The notes under the pieces are model-generated. The model did not search any database. It saw nothing but the letters and a program-made list of their open reading frames with translations, and was not told the DNA's origin. Shown piece after piece: positions 7,876 through 18,000 of a DNA stretch of 64,000 nucleotides; the stretch's first letter is position 1, and each line of letters starts with the position of its first letter. The DNA lies in NCBI GenBank assembly GCA_914767715.1, contig OU612068.1:3162001-3226000 (forward strand). The letters run 5' to 3'. Position numbers and translations under genes: made by a program. This DNA is from Membranipora membranacea. Its lineage: Eukaryota; Bryozoa; Gymnolaemata; Cheilostomatida; Membraniporidae.

Positions 7876-10636
7876 TTATTTTACTCAAGGCATGAAAATA
7901 GCTCATCTAAATATTAGAGGGCTTACAAGCAAAATTGATGAAGTTAAAAAGATCTTACATGAAAATGATCTTGATATTTTTTGTTTATCTGAGACTTTTC
8001 TAAATGAGTCTAAATCAAATAGTTTTTTCCATATATTGAACTATAATATTGTAAGACAGGATAGAAATACTGGTCAAGGAGGGGGTTTGCTATGCTACAT
8101 ACGTGTTGGTATTTCATTCCAAGAGATCAATGTTGCAAACCATTCAATGCCTGAGTCAATTACTTTGAAAATCTCCCAAACCCACTCACAATCTTTTTTA
8201 ACATGCTTCGTTTATCGCCCACCTAGCGCACTTGTTGATTGGAACCATGTCTTCACTCATTACATCGAGAACATTGTATCAATTTGCAGGGAAGTAATCA
8301 TTTTGGGTGATTTTAATGTTGACCTCGGTCATAACAGCACATTGGTCAGGTGGTTTAGAAATGTCATAAATCCACTTGGACTTACACAACTAATAAAGGA
8401 TTTTACAAGAATCGCAGAAAATTCTGAATCTATCATTGATCACATATACACGAACCAACCAGCCAATGTTCGTTCTAGCTTAGTTCTGAAATACTCTTTA
8501 AGTGATCATTTTTTGGTTATGGCAATACGAAAAAAGGGTGTTGTAAAATCAGAGAAAAGAATTAAGATAAATTTCAACGATTATAGCAAATTTACCGATG
8601 AAAATATACACAAATATTTCAGCAATGTTGACTGGCACCAATCTCTATGTTACAGCAACATCAACCATGTCATAGAGAATTTCAATGAAACTTTCTTAAA
8701 TTTAACATCAAAACTTATAAAACGGAGGACTCGCTATGTCAAATCTGAGGTCCTTCCCATGTGGATTGATGATGAAGTGCGTGATCACATGAGACTAAGA
8801 GATCAGTATAAATCTCAAAATTTATGGGATTTTTATAAAACTGAAAGAAACTTAGTGACTAACATGATAAAAAGAAAAAAGAAGAAGTATATGACAAAAC
8901 TGGTAGAAAATTCCAAAGGCCATAATACCAAATCATTGTGGAATGCGCTAAATATCGGAAACAAAACTAAAACCTACATTGACAATGCTGCTGATATTTC
9001 TAGCAGTAATTTGAACGAGCATTTTACATCTATCGCTGCGAAGCTATCGAAAGATTTTTCTTTGATTTCGGATTTTTCTAGTACTTTACCAAATTACCAC
9101 CACAAAGGTTTGAAACAATTTCCAAAATTCACAACAGTCTCATTGCATAAGCTTCTAAAATCAATACCCATAAGCAAAAGCACTGGTCCTGACCAGATTT
9201 CAGTTCGGATGTTAAACAAAACATTTCCCTACATAGGTCCAGTGCTCACAGATATTTTCAATAGAATTTTAGATGAAGGAGTATTCCCAAAAGTCTGGAA
9301 AATTGCTCGCGTAACCCCTATTTTTAAGTCAGGGTCAAAAGATGACCCAGGAAATTATAGACCTATATCAGTTTTACCCGTTCTTTCAAAGATATTTGAA
9401 AAACATTTAAATATTAATATTCAGATATTTTTGAATGAAAACCATCTAATATCTTCATCGCAGTCCGGTTTTCGCACTGCACATTCATGCAGCGACGCCG
9501 TTCACAAAATTATTTCTGACTGTTCTTCTGAGAAACTCAAACAAAGGAAGAGTATTTTTCTGTTTATTGATTTCTGCAAGGCATTTGATTGTGTTGATCA
9601 CCAAATATTAAAAAATAAACTACAGAACTTCAATTTTGAGAACAAGGCATTTTTGTTGCTATCATCACTTCTACAGGACAGGTCTCAGTATGTTCATTTT
9701 GATGGTGCAGTGTCATCAATACTTGACATCAATATTGGGGTGCCGCAAGGTTCAATACTGGCACCAACTTTATTTCAGATTTATATAAATGACCTACTAA
9801 ATCTACCTCTCTCCTCGAACTCTTATGCATATGCTGATGACACTGTTTTTGTAGCAAGCCATTCTGTTCCCTCTACATTAGTTCAAATTTGTAATCGAGA
9901 TTTGGTTTCAATCAACAAGTGGTGCAAAAATAATCACATGACAATAAATTATAAAAAATCACACTTTTTAAGTTCTTTTGGAGAGGATTCATCATTAAAT
10001 TTAAAAATTGACAATAACCAAATATTTCAAAGGCATGAAACTGAACTTCTTGGCTTTAAGATATCTGACTCATTTTCATTGAATGGCCATTGTGAGTCTG
10101 TTTTGGATAAGGTTTCAAAAAATACAAACTTACTTAAGCTATGCAGACCCTACTTGACCACGCATTCTGCTAAACAATTTTATTTTCAATTTATTCACTG
10201 TTATCTCATTTATGGTATCCATATATATTACAACTTATGTGCATCAAATATCACAAACCCTATTTTCACTCAGCAAAAAAGAGCCTTGAGAATTGTGGCC
10301 AATGTTCAACATATACCTTTTTATTTGTCACCTACTAGTGACCTATGTACATCACTTAAAATTTTACCCCTTCCAATACTGAGCAATTATTTTACTTGCA
10401 TTACGGGATTTAAGGCTCTGAATAATTTATCACCTCCATACATCTCTGATTTTTTTGTTACCACACCACACCGATTTCCAAGAAGAGATACACACTTACT
10501 TAAACCTCCATTAGACAACTTAAACCACAAAATAGCAACAAACTTTAATATTTTACCCTCTTCATTGAGAAGCACTCTTACTTTGAATATGTTTAAGAAA
10601 AGGCTAATGCAACATTTTTTCAGTTTATTGGCATAG
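7868..10636 (+). CDS. Retrotransposon ORF2: APE-type endonuclease and reverse transcriptase
   Basis: 922 residues from the ATG at 7868, which overlaps the ORF1 stop; the frame itself opens earlier. The N-terminal endonuclease/exonuclease/phosphatase domain shows HLNIRGL, LSETFL, GDFNVDL and SDHFLVM. The reverse transcriptase follows with PISKSTGPDQIS, VTPIFKSG, NYRPISVLPVLSKIFE, QSGFRTAHSC, FIDFCKAFDCVDH, GVPQGSILAPTLFQIYIND and the catalytic YADD box. No RNase H is present. The C-terminal thumb-like region ends in the MFKKRLMQHFF block common in CR1/L2-group elements. All catalytic motifs are intact, so the protein could be functional if expressed from a complete copy. Confidence 0.9.
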   Translation: MSSYFTQGMKIAHLNIRGLTSKIDEVKKILHENDLDIFCLSETFLNESKSNSFFHILNYNIVRQDRNTGQGGGLLCYIRVGISFQEINVANHSMPESITLKISQTHSQSFLTCFVYRPPSALVDWNHVFTHYIENIVSICREVIILGDFNVDLGHNSTLVRWFRNVINPLGLTQLIKDFTRIAENSESIIDHIYTNQPANVRSSLVLKYSLSDHFLVMAIRKKGVVKSEKRIKINFNDYSKFTDENIHKYFSNVDWHQSLCYSNINHVIENFNETFLNLTSKLIKRRTRYVKSEVLPMWIDDEVRDHMRLRDQYKSQNLWDFYKTERNLVTNMIKRKKKKYMTKLVENSKGHNTKSLWNALNIGNKTKTYIDNAADISSSNLNEHFTSIAAKLSKDFSLISDFSSTLPNYHHKGLKQFPKFTTVSLHKLLKSIPISKSTGPDQISVRMLNKTFPYIGPVLTDIFNRILDEGVFPKVWKIARVTPIFKSGSKDDPGNYRPISVLPVLSKIFEKHLNINIQIFLNENHLISSSQSGFRTAHSCSDAVHKIISDCSSEKLKQRKSIFLFIDFCKAFDCVDHQILKNKLQNFNFENKAFLLLSSLLQDRSQYVHFDGAVSSILDINIGVPQGSILAPTLFQIYINDLLNLPLSSNSYAYADDTVFVASHSVPSTLVQICNRDLVSINKWCKNNHMTINYKKSHFLSSFGEDSSLNLKIDNNQIFQRHETELLGFKISDSFSLNGHCESVLDKVSKNTNLLKLCRPYLTTHSAKQFYFQFIHCYLIYGIHIYYNLCASNITNPIFTQQKRALRIVANVQHIPFYLSPTSDLCTSLKILPLPILSNYFTCITGFKALNNLSPPYISDFFVTTPHRFPRRDTHLLKPPLDNLNHKIATNFNILPSSLRSTLTLNMFKKRLMQHFFSLLA

Positions 10637-11460
10637 TCTTATATTTTTTGTTGAATCTTTGTTTGTATCATTTTTCTTTTTTGCCATTTATGTCACATCA
10701 TGAAAAACATTTGAAATAATGAATTGTTGCTGACAATAAAAGTATATATATATATATATACCTTGCTGGCATTAGAACACAGAAGGGTATACATTAAAAA
10801 GTTTTGTGTCAAGGTGCGCTGATACCTGACTTTTGCAATTTATATCTCCGGCACAAGAGGGAACAAACTTGTTCTAGATGGCATGGAGAAGGTTGAGGTA
10901 TATGCTATGACATTGATAGAATCCATGTGATTAGATTAGGGGCCAATGAGGTAGAACAAATCACTGTGTACGTATAGGTTGTTTATTACTACTATGACTA
11001 TTATTTATTCTTTTTGGTGCAATATTTTATAAGTTTTTACCCAGAGCACATTACACAAACATTTTATTTCTCAGTGAATGAGATTTATACAATGACATAC
11101 ATACATACATACTGCTATAAATAATGGTAATAGCACATTATGAATATTTATCAGGAGTTGTCCACTTATAAACAGGGAAAGAACAACCCTGACTTTTAGC
11201 ACCTCCTTCATAAGCGTTAAAATATCATGTTTGGGATTAAACAGAAAGACGAACCAATAATTCCAGGTGTCCGCATAACATTCCGAGAATGTGAACTGCA
11301 AATTTTGCGGACTCTAGTGAAGCAAAGCTATTGAGACAGAAGCAGTGCATAGCTTTCTAATTAATATGTCGGATAAAAAAGTCAATGGACAGTGTGTCCT
11401 ACAGATAGTATGTCTTTGAGTATTTGACATTGAATTCCATATCCATGAGAAGAATTTAAT
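10637..11460. other. Retrotransposon 3' end and non-coding DNA
   Basis: 10637-10764 is the 3' tail of the retrotransposon with its TA microsatellite. 10783-10880 is the inverted copy of the dispersed repeat. An ACAT microsatellite lies near 11096-11112. I see no gene in the remainder. Confidence 0.6.
10783..10880 (-). repeat. Dispersed repeat, copy 2
   Basis: The reverse complement starts CATCTAGAACAAGTTTGTTC and contains ATTGCAAAAGTCAGGTATC, matching the copy at 2128-2215 with scattered differences. Confidence 0.5.
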
Positions 11461-13168
11461 TCAGTGGTATTTGACAAAGTTTGATTTGATGTGATTGTCT
11501 ATGTGAAAGAAACCTGGAAGATGGAAATGGGACAGCCCACCAGTTGTGTACCAATGATTGGACCTTTCTTTTACTTCCGTCCAGCGTACGCTAGTGTGCT
11601 CAATCTCACCATCTTGAATTTCACTCCTCTCCTGTTTTCGCAGCACCTTTCCAGATGTTTTCACATACTTGATTGATCCAATGTCCCTCTCACTTGTTTC
11701 CATCCCCTCTATCCCTAATAAGCTGATGAGTTTGGGAAGCTTTGACTGAACTAAATCTAAGAATATCTCAGCACTGATTGGTGCGCTCCGGTTGTTTGAG
11801 ACAATCAGCACTTCCAGATTGATCAGATCAGTTGCTATAGCATCGAAACCCACCATGGTTATGCATTCATGTCCATCCAGGTTTAGGACAGTGAGTCCAG
11901 ATATGTATTTGAAAGACTGACGTTCCATAACTTCCAACCCTGGTTGCAAACAATCATCTTCGTACCCACTACGGCGTCCTCAAGTCAGGAGTCATTGTCT
12001 AGAGCTGTCAAGTTTGGCGCATATTTTTGAACTGATTGGTTGTCAAGATAAACCCATTGATCGCCGACAGCACAAGCCACAATGAGACTTTGCAAATTGG
12101 TGAATTCTTCCGTTGAGAATGTAAAGTCGAGAGGAATCCCAAAATCATAACTGCGGACATCATTATCTGCATATATCAGCTCCAGATGTTTCAATGAGGG
12201 AAACATATGAGGAATTGTGGCAACTTGATCGAATATTTCGCTACGATTGAGATACAGGAATTACAGGCTCAACAGGATGGGATACTTATTGTTGACCACC
12301 TGCCAGGTGGCATAGAAAGTAGGTCCACCCAAGCAAGGGTCTTTCAGTTTAGGCAAATCACTGAAGACTGAGGACATATAGTCTACATCGACTGAGAAAC
12401 ACTTAAACTCATCAATAGATAGCTGACTTTCGATGTCCCACAGTAAAATAAGCTGCTCTAAACTCACTAGAGGCGCAAGCACATCTCCCATTTGACCTTC
12501 ACCAAGACGTGACCTAAACTGGGAGTATGGCTGATAAATCAGAAAAAGATGTTTGAGGGTCACCATTTGAACAGGAAATGGCCTTAACACTGCTATATGA
12601 TGTCGCCATATTATCAAGTCCAGCTCCATTTTCTCAATAATAAATGTATAAACTTGCCATACCTTAAAGTCAGGGCAATGAAGGACTCCTCATTACAGGG
12701 AGATTCAAATTTTTTGTTTGCTGATATCCTGAACTTTAATCAACTGAATCCCTTGGAGATGGACGACAGTAGTTTCTTGACTTGCTCCCTTATTTCCTCA
12801 GCCGAGTCGTCTTCTTTTATCGATCAAATCTTTATATTACGCTGACCCAAACTCTCTGCAGTTTCTCCAGTGAGAAAACTTATTTGAAGTTCGGCTGTGA
12901 AATACTTTCAAAATGTCGGGTTGTATGCAACGTCTCTCCAATCCTTGCAAACTCGAGCACAAGCTCGAAGAGTGCGCGTGTCAAGCATTTGGAAAATTTC
13001 CAGAAACATGTCATATGGTAAGTGTGTTATTCGAGTTGCACCTTCGAAATCTACCATACCTGACCTTCCTGTGATATTACTACCTTTTGTCTCCTTGATT
13101 CCACTGCAAAAAATCTCCAACTCCTGACAACAGTTTATAAAATGCACAAAGCTGATGCTGCTAAGCAA
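11461..13168 (-). pseudogene. Broken paralog of the F-box gene at 2974-4596
   Basis: The whole F-box/LRR sequence can be followed but in several pieces. The F-box part (RITHLPYDMFLEIFQMLDTR to AYNPTF) ends at a TGA at 12908-12910 where the intact gene has Trp (TGG). Further pieces are 12261-12629 (from MELDLIIWRHHIAV, ending in a stop), 11985-12206 and 11461-11949 (GHECITMVGFDAIA to HLPGFFHIDNH). At least one nonsense change and several frame breaks separate them. Nucleotide identity to the intact copy is high in places; for example, 11581-11700 differs from the matching part of the intact gene by only one base or so. The decay is therefore uneven or recent. The N-terminal residues before the F-box are different (SGMVDFEGA). 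Confidence 0.85.
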
Positions 13169-15062
13169 TAAGCATATTCATTTGCATTTGTCACCATAAT
13201 TCGTAATTGTTACACCTCTAACAGACTCAAACTGAGTGATAAACCCCGTGCTTCTCTCCATAACAGAATGCAATAGCCTGTGGCAATAACCTAAACATGA
13301 TGACAATCAGCACTGTCAATTCTCATTCAGATATTTGCATAGCTAGAAAAAAATGAAATTAACACTACAGACTTTCACTGACCATATTTGCTATTGCCGT
13401 CAGCGCATCTTGCAAAAAAATAATTAGCTGACTGCATGGATTTGAAGTGCGAATCTTTGCCTCATACAGCTACCAAGCTACATTTACATAACTCACCACG
13501 TTGTGTGTTGCCTCTTGATCACTTGCACTATGGGTGATAAGGAAAATGTTATCAATCAACAAGTATAGCATCAGTTGCGCAATTTTCACCTCTTCTGCAA
13601 TGTTAGCCTCATACAGGGTCAGATTGTGATGATGATATCACTACAGATATTTTTATCAATCTACAATATTGCATGATATCACAGAGTAAGGATATATATC
13701 CTTAATCTGTGCTAGAAAGCAAAAATCCTGGTGTTAAATCTTTTTATCACAGCCAGTTTGTTAGCAGTACTGTCAGTACATGTTATAGGAAGGTTTTAAT
13801 ACACTTCTGGAGCAAAGTGAAATACTTACTTACTTAATATTTAATAGGAAGACAAAATATCAGTATGTATTTTTAGAAACATACGGTATGCCGGCTGGTT
13901 AATTGACAATTTACACATTCTGAGGGGAGCCAGCATACGTAGAGCTATCAGCTGATAGCTTGATGATTTGCTGTTGAATTGGAGTGCTGTGAAAGGGATG
14001 TGAACGATGGTAGCCATGAATTGTGTTATGCCCACTGAATTAGATTCTTCTCTTAGAATGGAAATAGTATCATAGCGTTATACGGTTAGGACACTAAACA
14101 CAGGGACCCATCTGACTGTTATCTAATTGGCTGTCCCTAGTAGCATGAATAATTAGCCTGAGAAATTGTCTTGTTTAAAATTGCAAACAGTAATTATACC
14201 CCATACAGTGTCAATGATTAGGGCATTTCTAGATTGCTACTAGGGACTGGCTATTTTTGCAAACCCTTTGTTTTGCAAAAGAAAGCTAATGATGCTATTC
14301 CAGATATGGAATTCAATGGTTATGCCACTTGAATAACTCGTACTAGTACATGTATTTGGGTTGAGACCATAGGCTAGATTCACAATATTTTATTGTGTGG
14401 TTGAGAAAAGCCTTTGGTATTTCACAGTGGTACAATAGTAGCAGATTCTTTTGCTTCTTAGGCATGACGATGATCTTGGCGGAGTCATCAAAGAGCTTAC
14501 AGACTGGAGCTGTTATAAGTTAACTGTTTAGTTAGAAAATCTGTACTCTGCACTCTTTTACTTAGCAAAAGGCAGAAGTGAAAATCACTGTCCAGAGTTT
14601 AATAATGGATAATCCAGTCTTGCGTGTATCTTTGTTGTAACTCTATCGGACGATAACTTAAGTATCCATACAGTGGCCTTGATTTTGTTTCAATATATTG
14701 AGTCAATTGATGAAACCGAACTTTGATATACTACATTCATAATATATAAAAATCTGTGCGAGAGTGCTATATCTTATGAATGCCGGCATCCATTTTTTTA
14801 TGTTTATTTGATGTTTTATTGGTGTAACCTCTCTCCGTTACCCTGAGGAGTAAAGGGATTATTGAACATTACGTTAGCCTGAATATCACAGATCTTTAGG
14901 AAACTGACATCTTCTGATCTCAATACATCCACGACAGGAAGTATGAGGCATGCAGCCTCGTAGAGAAAGTAGAATTGGGAAATACAAATCAACGGTTCTC
15001 AGTATAAAACTGCGGAAGCACTCACATTTTATGTCAAAACTAGACAATGCAAACAGATGGCA
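13169..15062. other. Intergenic region, no gene recognised
   Basis: About 1.9 kb of AT-rich DNA. The first few hundred bases resemble the upstream region of the intact F-box gene. A foldback pair lies at about 14130-14262 and a short palindrome with GTAAGGATATATATCCTTA at about 13688-13706. The region close to 15062 is probably the 3' UTR of the minus-strand gene that follows. Confidence 0.4.
14128..14262. repeat. Foldback sequence of about 135 bp
   Basis: GGCTGTCCCTAGTAGCAT on the left is mirrored by TTGCTACTAGGGACTGGCT on the right, with about 80 bp between. It looks like a degenerate inverted-repeat element. No target duplication was recognised. Confidence 0.4.
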
Positions 15063-18000
15063 TTAATTTTGAAAATGATTATTTATCATTGTTGCTTGTG
15101 AAGTGTTCCAGTTTGCATGGCTAAGCGCTCCCTTAGCCAGATGTAGGTATTTCTCTGACGCACATTGACCTAACAACCTATGATCTAATTCTGGGGATGA
15201 GATGAGAGGTTTAGAGACGGATACCAAGTCGATCCAATAACACATCTCAGCAGCGTACATCAGAGCTAACATATTCACATCACTAAATATACCTGTGTAA
15301 AAAAAGCAACAATAACAGTCCTCTATTACCAGAACAAAAATCGGCTCAACATTGCAATAATGACCTTACACAGGTCACTAATCATATTCCCGGTCAGGAC
15401 ATATTGATCAATGCTTATATGCAGATATGAGGTGCACATAACGAGTAGGCATACTGAGTCTCAATCAGCATTGTCCGCAATCTTTATCTCACTGTGAGAT
15501 GGTATTTGAGGGTGAACGTTGTATATATATTGTATATGGATATGTATGTATGTATGTATGTATATGTATATGGAGAATGGACTTAGATCGATGCAGAAAA
15601 CCATATACTCACCTTGCTGAATAAGATATAGAGCCTGTTTGTCTGATGCTGCGTATTGTTGTTCGGTCTCACATTTCCTCACCTTTGTCATATCAACAGC
15701 TAGAAACCTCACCCCTGCAACGAATGTTAGAGCAAAAGCAATGATATATATATATAATATATAGTTCTTGTGCAGGAGTTGTCCCCTTTTTGTACATGAG
15801 ATCACAACTATCATGAAATAGGCAGAATGCTGTCAGATTTTGTTGCTATTAAGCTGGTCGTATAACTAGATATAACCAGATCAGATATTGTATTTGGGGG
15901 ACCACCCACAATAGCATTGCGGGTTAGCCATTGGCTGTCATGAATAACTATAACATATCAGGATTGTATGCATGGATGAACGAGCTTATTGGCAAACATG
16001 TCAAAATTAGGTGTGAACACTTCGGGATAGCGCTCAGATTGTATTCGAGTATTGTATTGTATTCAAGTTTAACAGACCAAAGTTTACCTACAGGTCTTGC
16101 CTGACTCACTGTGGACAAGTAGCTGTTTTTTGTATATAAAGTGTGACGGAATTTTTACAAAGATATTTCACATCACACCATTTTCCCTTGATCAGCATCA
16201 CTCTCATATGTGCAAGTATAGTGTGTTATTTTAAACTTTGATATTAAATAGAATATATATGTTCTTTATATATATATATAGAACAACTTTTACCGTCTAG
16301 GGCATAATTCAAGAACTGTTCCTTCCTCCCCTCTTCTGACATCTGATTAGACTGATTATTATATGAGGTATGACAGTACATATATAGTAGAGCACCTTTC
16401 CTCCAGTATATACACTCACATAGCTCACGACACCTGCTACAGTCTGTCAAACTATCCATGTGAGGCTCTATAATATCCAGCCCTTCATTCAAATACTCTG
16501 CGAGAGAAATAATAGTCACTGCAGATTTTAATGGGACAGAAACAAGAATCCATATCATATTACGCTAAGAACTGATGAAATACTTTGTTTTGATATTAGA
16601 AAAACCTTTCAAATTCCCTGACTGTCCACCTAATAACTTACTGAACACCGTCTCTATGGCAGATTTGTAATCTTCTGAGAACTCATCGTTGACTATCTTT
16701 GTCTCTATTGCATACGAGAAATCGAGCAATAGCTACAATAAACAAAAAAGTGATTACTAATTTTTGAAAGGCCTGCTTCAGAAACATGTGCATGAAGACA
16801 CAATTAAATTCTGGACTGCGAATCAATAATGTTTCCTTTTTTAATACATTTTATTGACTGCCGTAATCATTTCGAAGAATGTTTTCCGTTAGGAGACAAA
16901 GAAAAGAAAAAATGCGGGAAAAAGAAAAATCATAGACATGATTGGTCTAATGAAAAACAAAATAAATTAATCGTGTAAGTCAGTGATATTCTGATACAGG
17001 TAATGTTTAAAATAAGAACAAGATTGCTACCGCACAATGCTAAGTTGTGATGTAACCAACCAAGTATACGGTGTCCTGTCTAGGTTTACTATTAACTCTG
17101 ATTCCAGAACTTATATAAGGGGCTAGCCTGTCTTTTGTGTACTCTATCACGACAGGTTTGTAGGATATATTGCTCTTGCTTAAGAATTATTTTTATACCT
17201 ACAGTATTAATCCTCCTATTAGTAGTATACAAATCACATCCACTTTTTAGTCGCATCTCAAGAGATCTTCCCGTGCTAATAATGTGTGCACTAAATAGCG
17301 CCTAGAAATATCCTGCACCCAGAAACACTCAAAAAGCATTTTTAATATGAGACAACAATGTCAACATTTCTGTTGAGTAAAAATGAGCATGATATTTAAA
17401 TGTTATCGAACCTTGGTTCTATAGAGAAATGAAAATAAACCAATACCTGTACATAATCATAAATCAGACTGGCAGGCACATTTTCTACAGACTGGTCGGC
17501 GTTGTCACTTCGCAGTATTTTATTTCCTTCAATGGCACTCTTAGTAAGTATCTCAACCGCGTCTGTATAAATATTTAACTACATATACTGTTGCAGAAAT
17601 AAAACGTTGCCAAAGGTAAAAGAGAGAAAGTACATGTACAATACTGACTTTCTAGTAGGAGAGGTATACACCCGAGGGTGCTGGGGGCTGGAACAATCAA
17701 CAATGAAAGCTCCCCCAGTGGGACTCGAACCCACAACTCCTGCGGCACTAATCGCCTGGCAGTGAATAGCAAGCGCGCTAACCGATTGCGCCATCTCACT
17801 ATCCCCAAAAAAGAATGGGTCGATGGCGCTAATTAGATAGCCCGCTATTCACTACTCGGAGTTGTGTTCTCTCATCCCACAGCACATTCCAATCCACCAT
17901 TGACACCCTATGAAACACAGCGTACGGGTTAGGGTTATTGGCCTTACATGGCCCATTGCTGGGACCCCTTGTAGTAGGTTAAGCTGTCTTTCCAGCTTGT

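Larger units (their letters stand above)
5970..10764 (+). mobile_element. CR1/L2-like non-LTR retrotransposon, nearly full length
   Basis: Two long frames (ORF1 and ORF2) are followed by a short 3' untranslated region that ends in AATAAAAG and a (TA)n tract. The string TATACCTT occurs at 5962-5969 and again at 10757-10764. If this is the target-site duplication, the insertion begins at 5970, inside ORF1, and is 5'-truncated. Both frames are undamaged over this length, which points to recent insertion. It lies between an F-box gene and its broken paralog. Confidence 0.8.

Noticed and set aside
13139-13160. Shared string with 55850-55870 (AATGCACAAAGCTGATGCTG)
   Set aside because: A single 20-base match without similarity on either side; too little to call a repeat.
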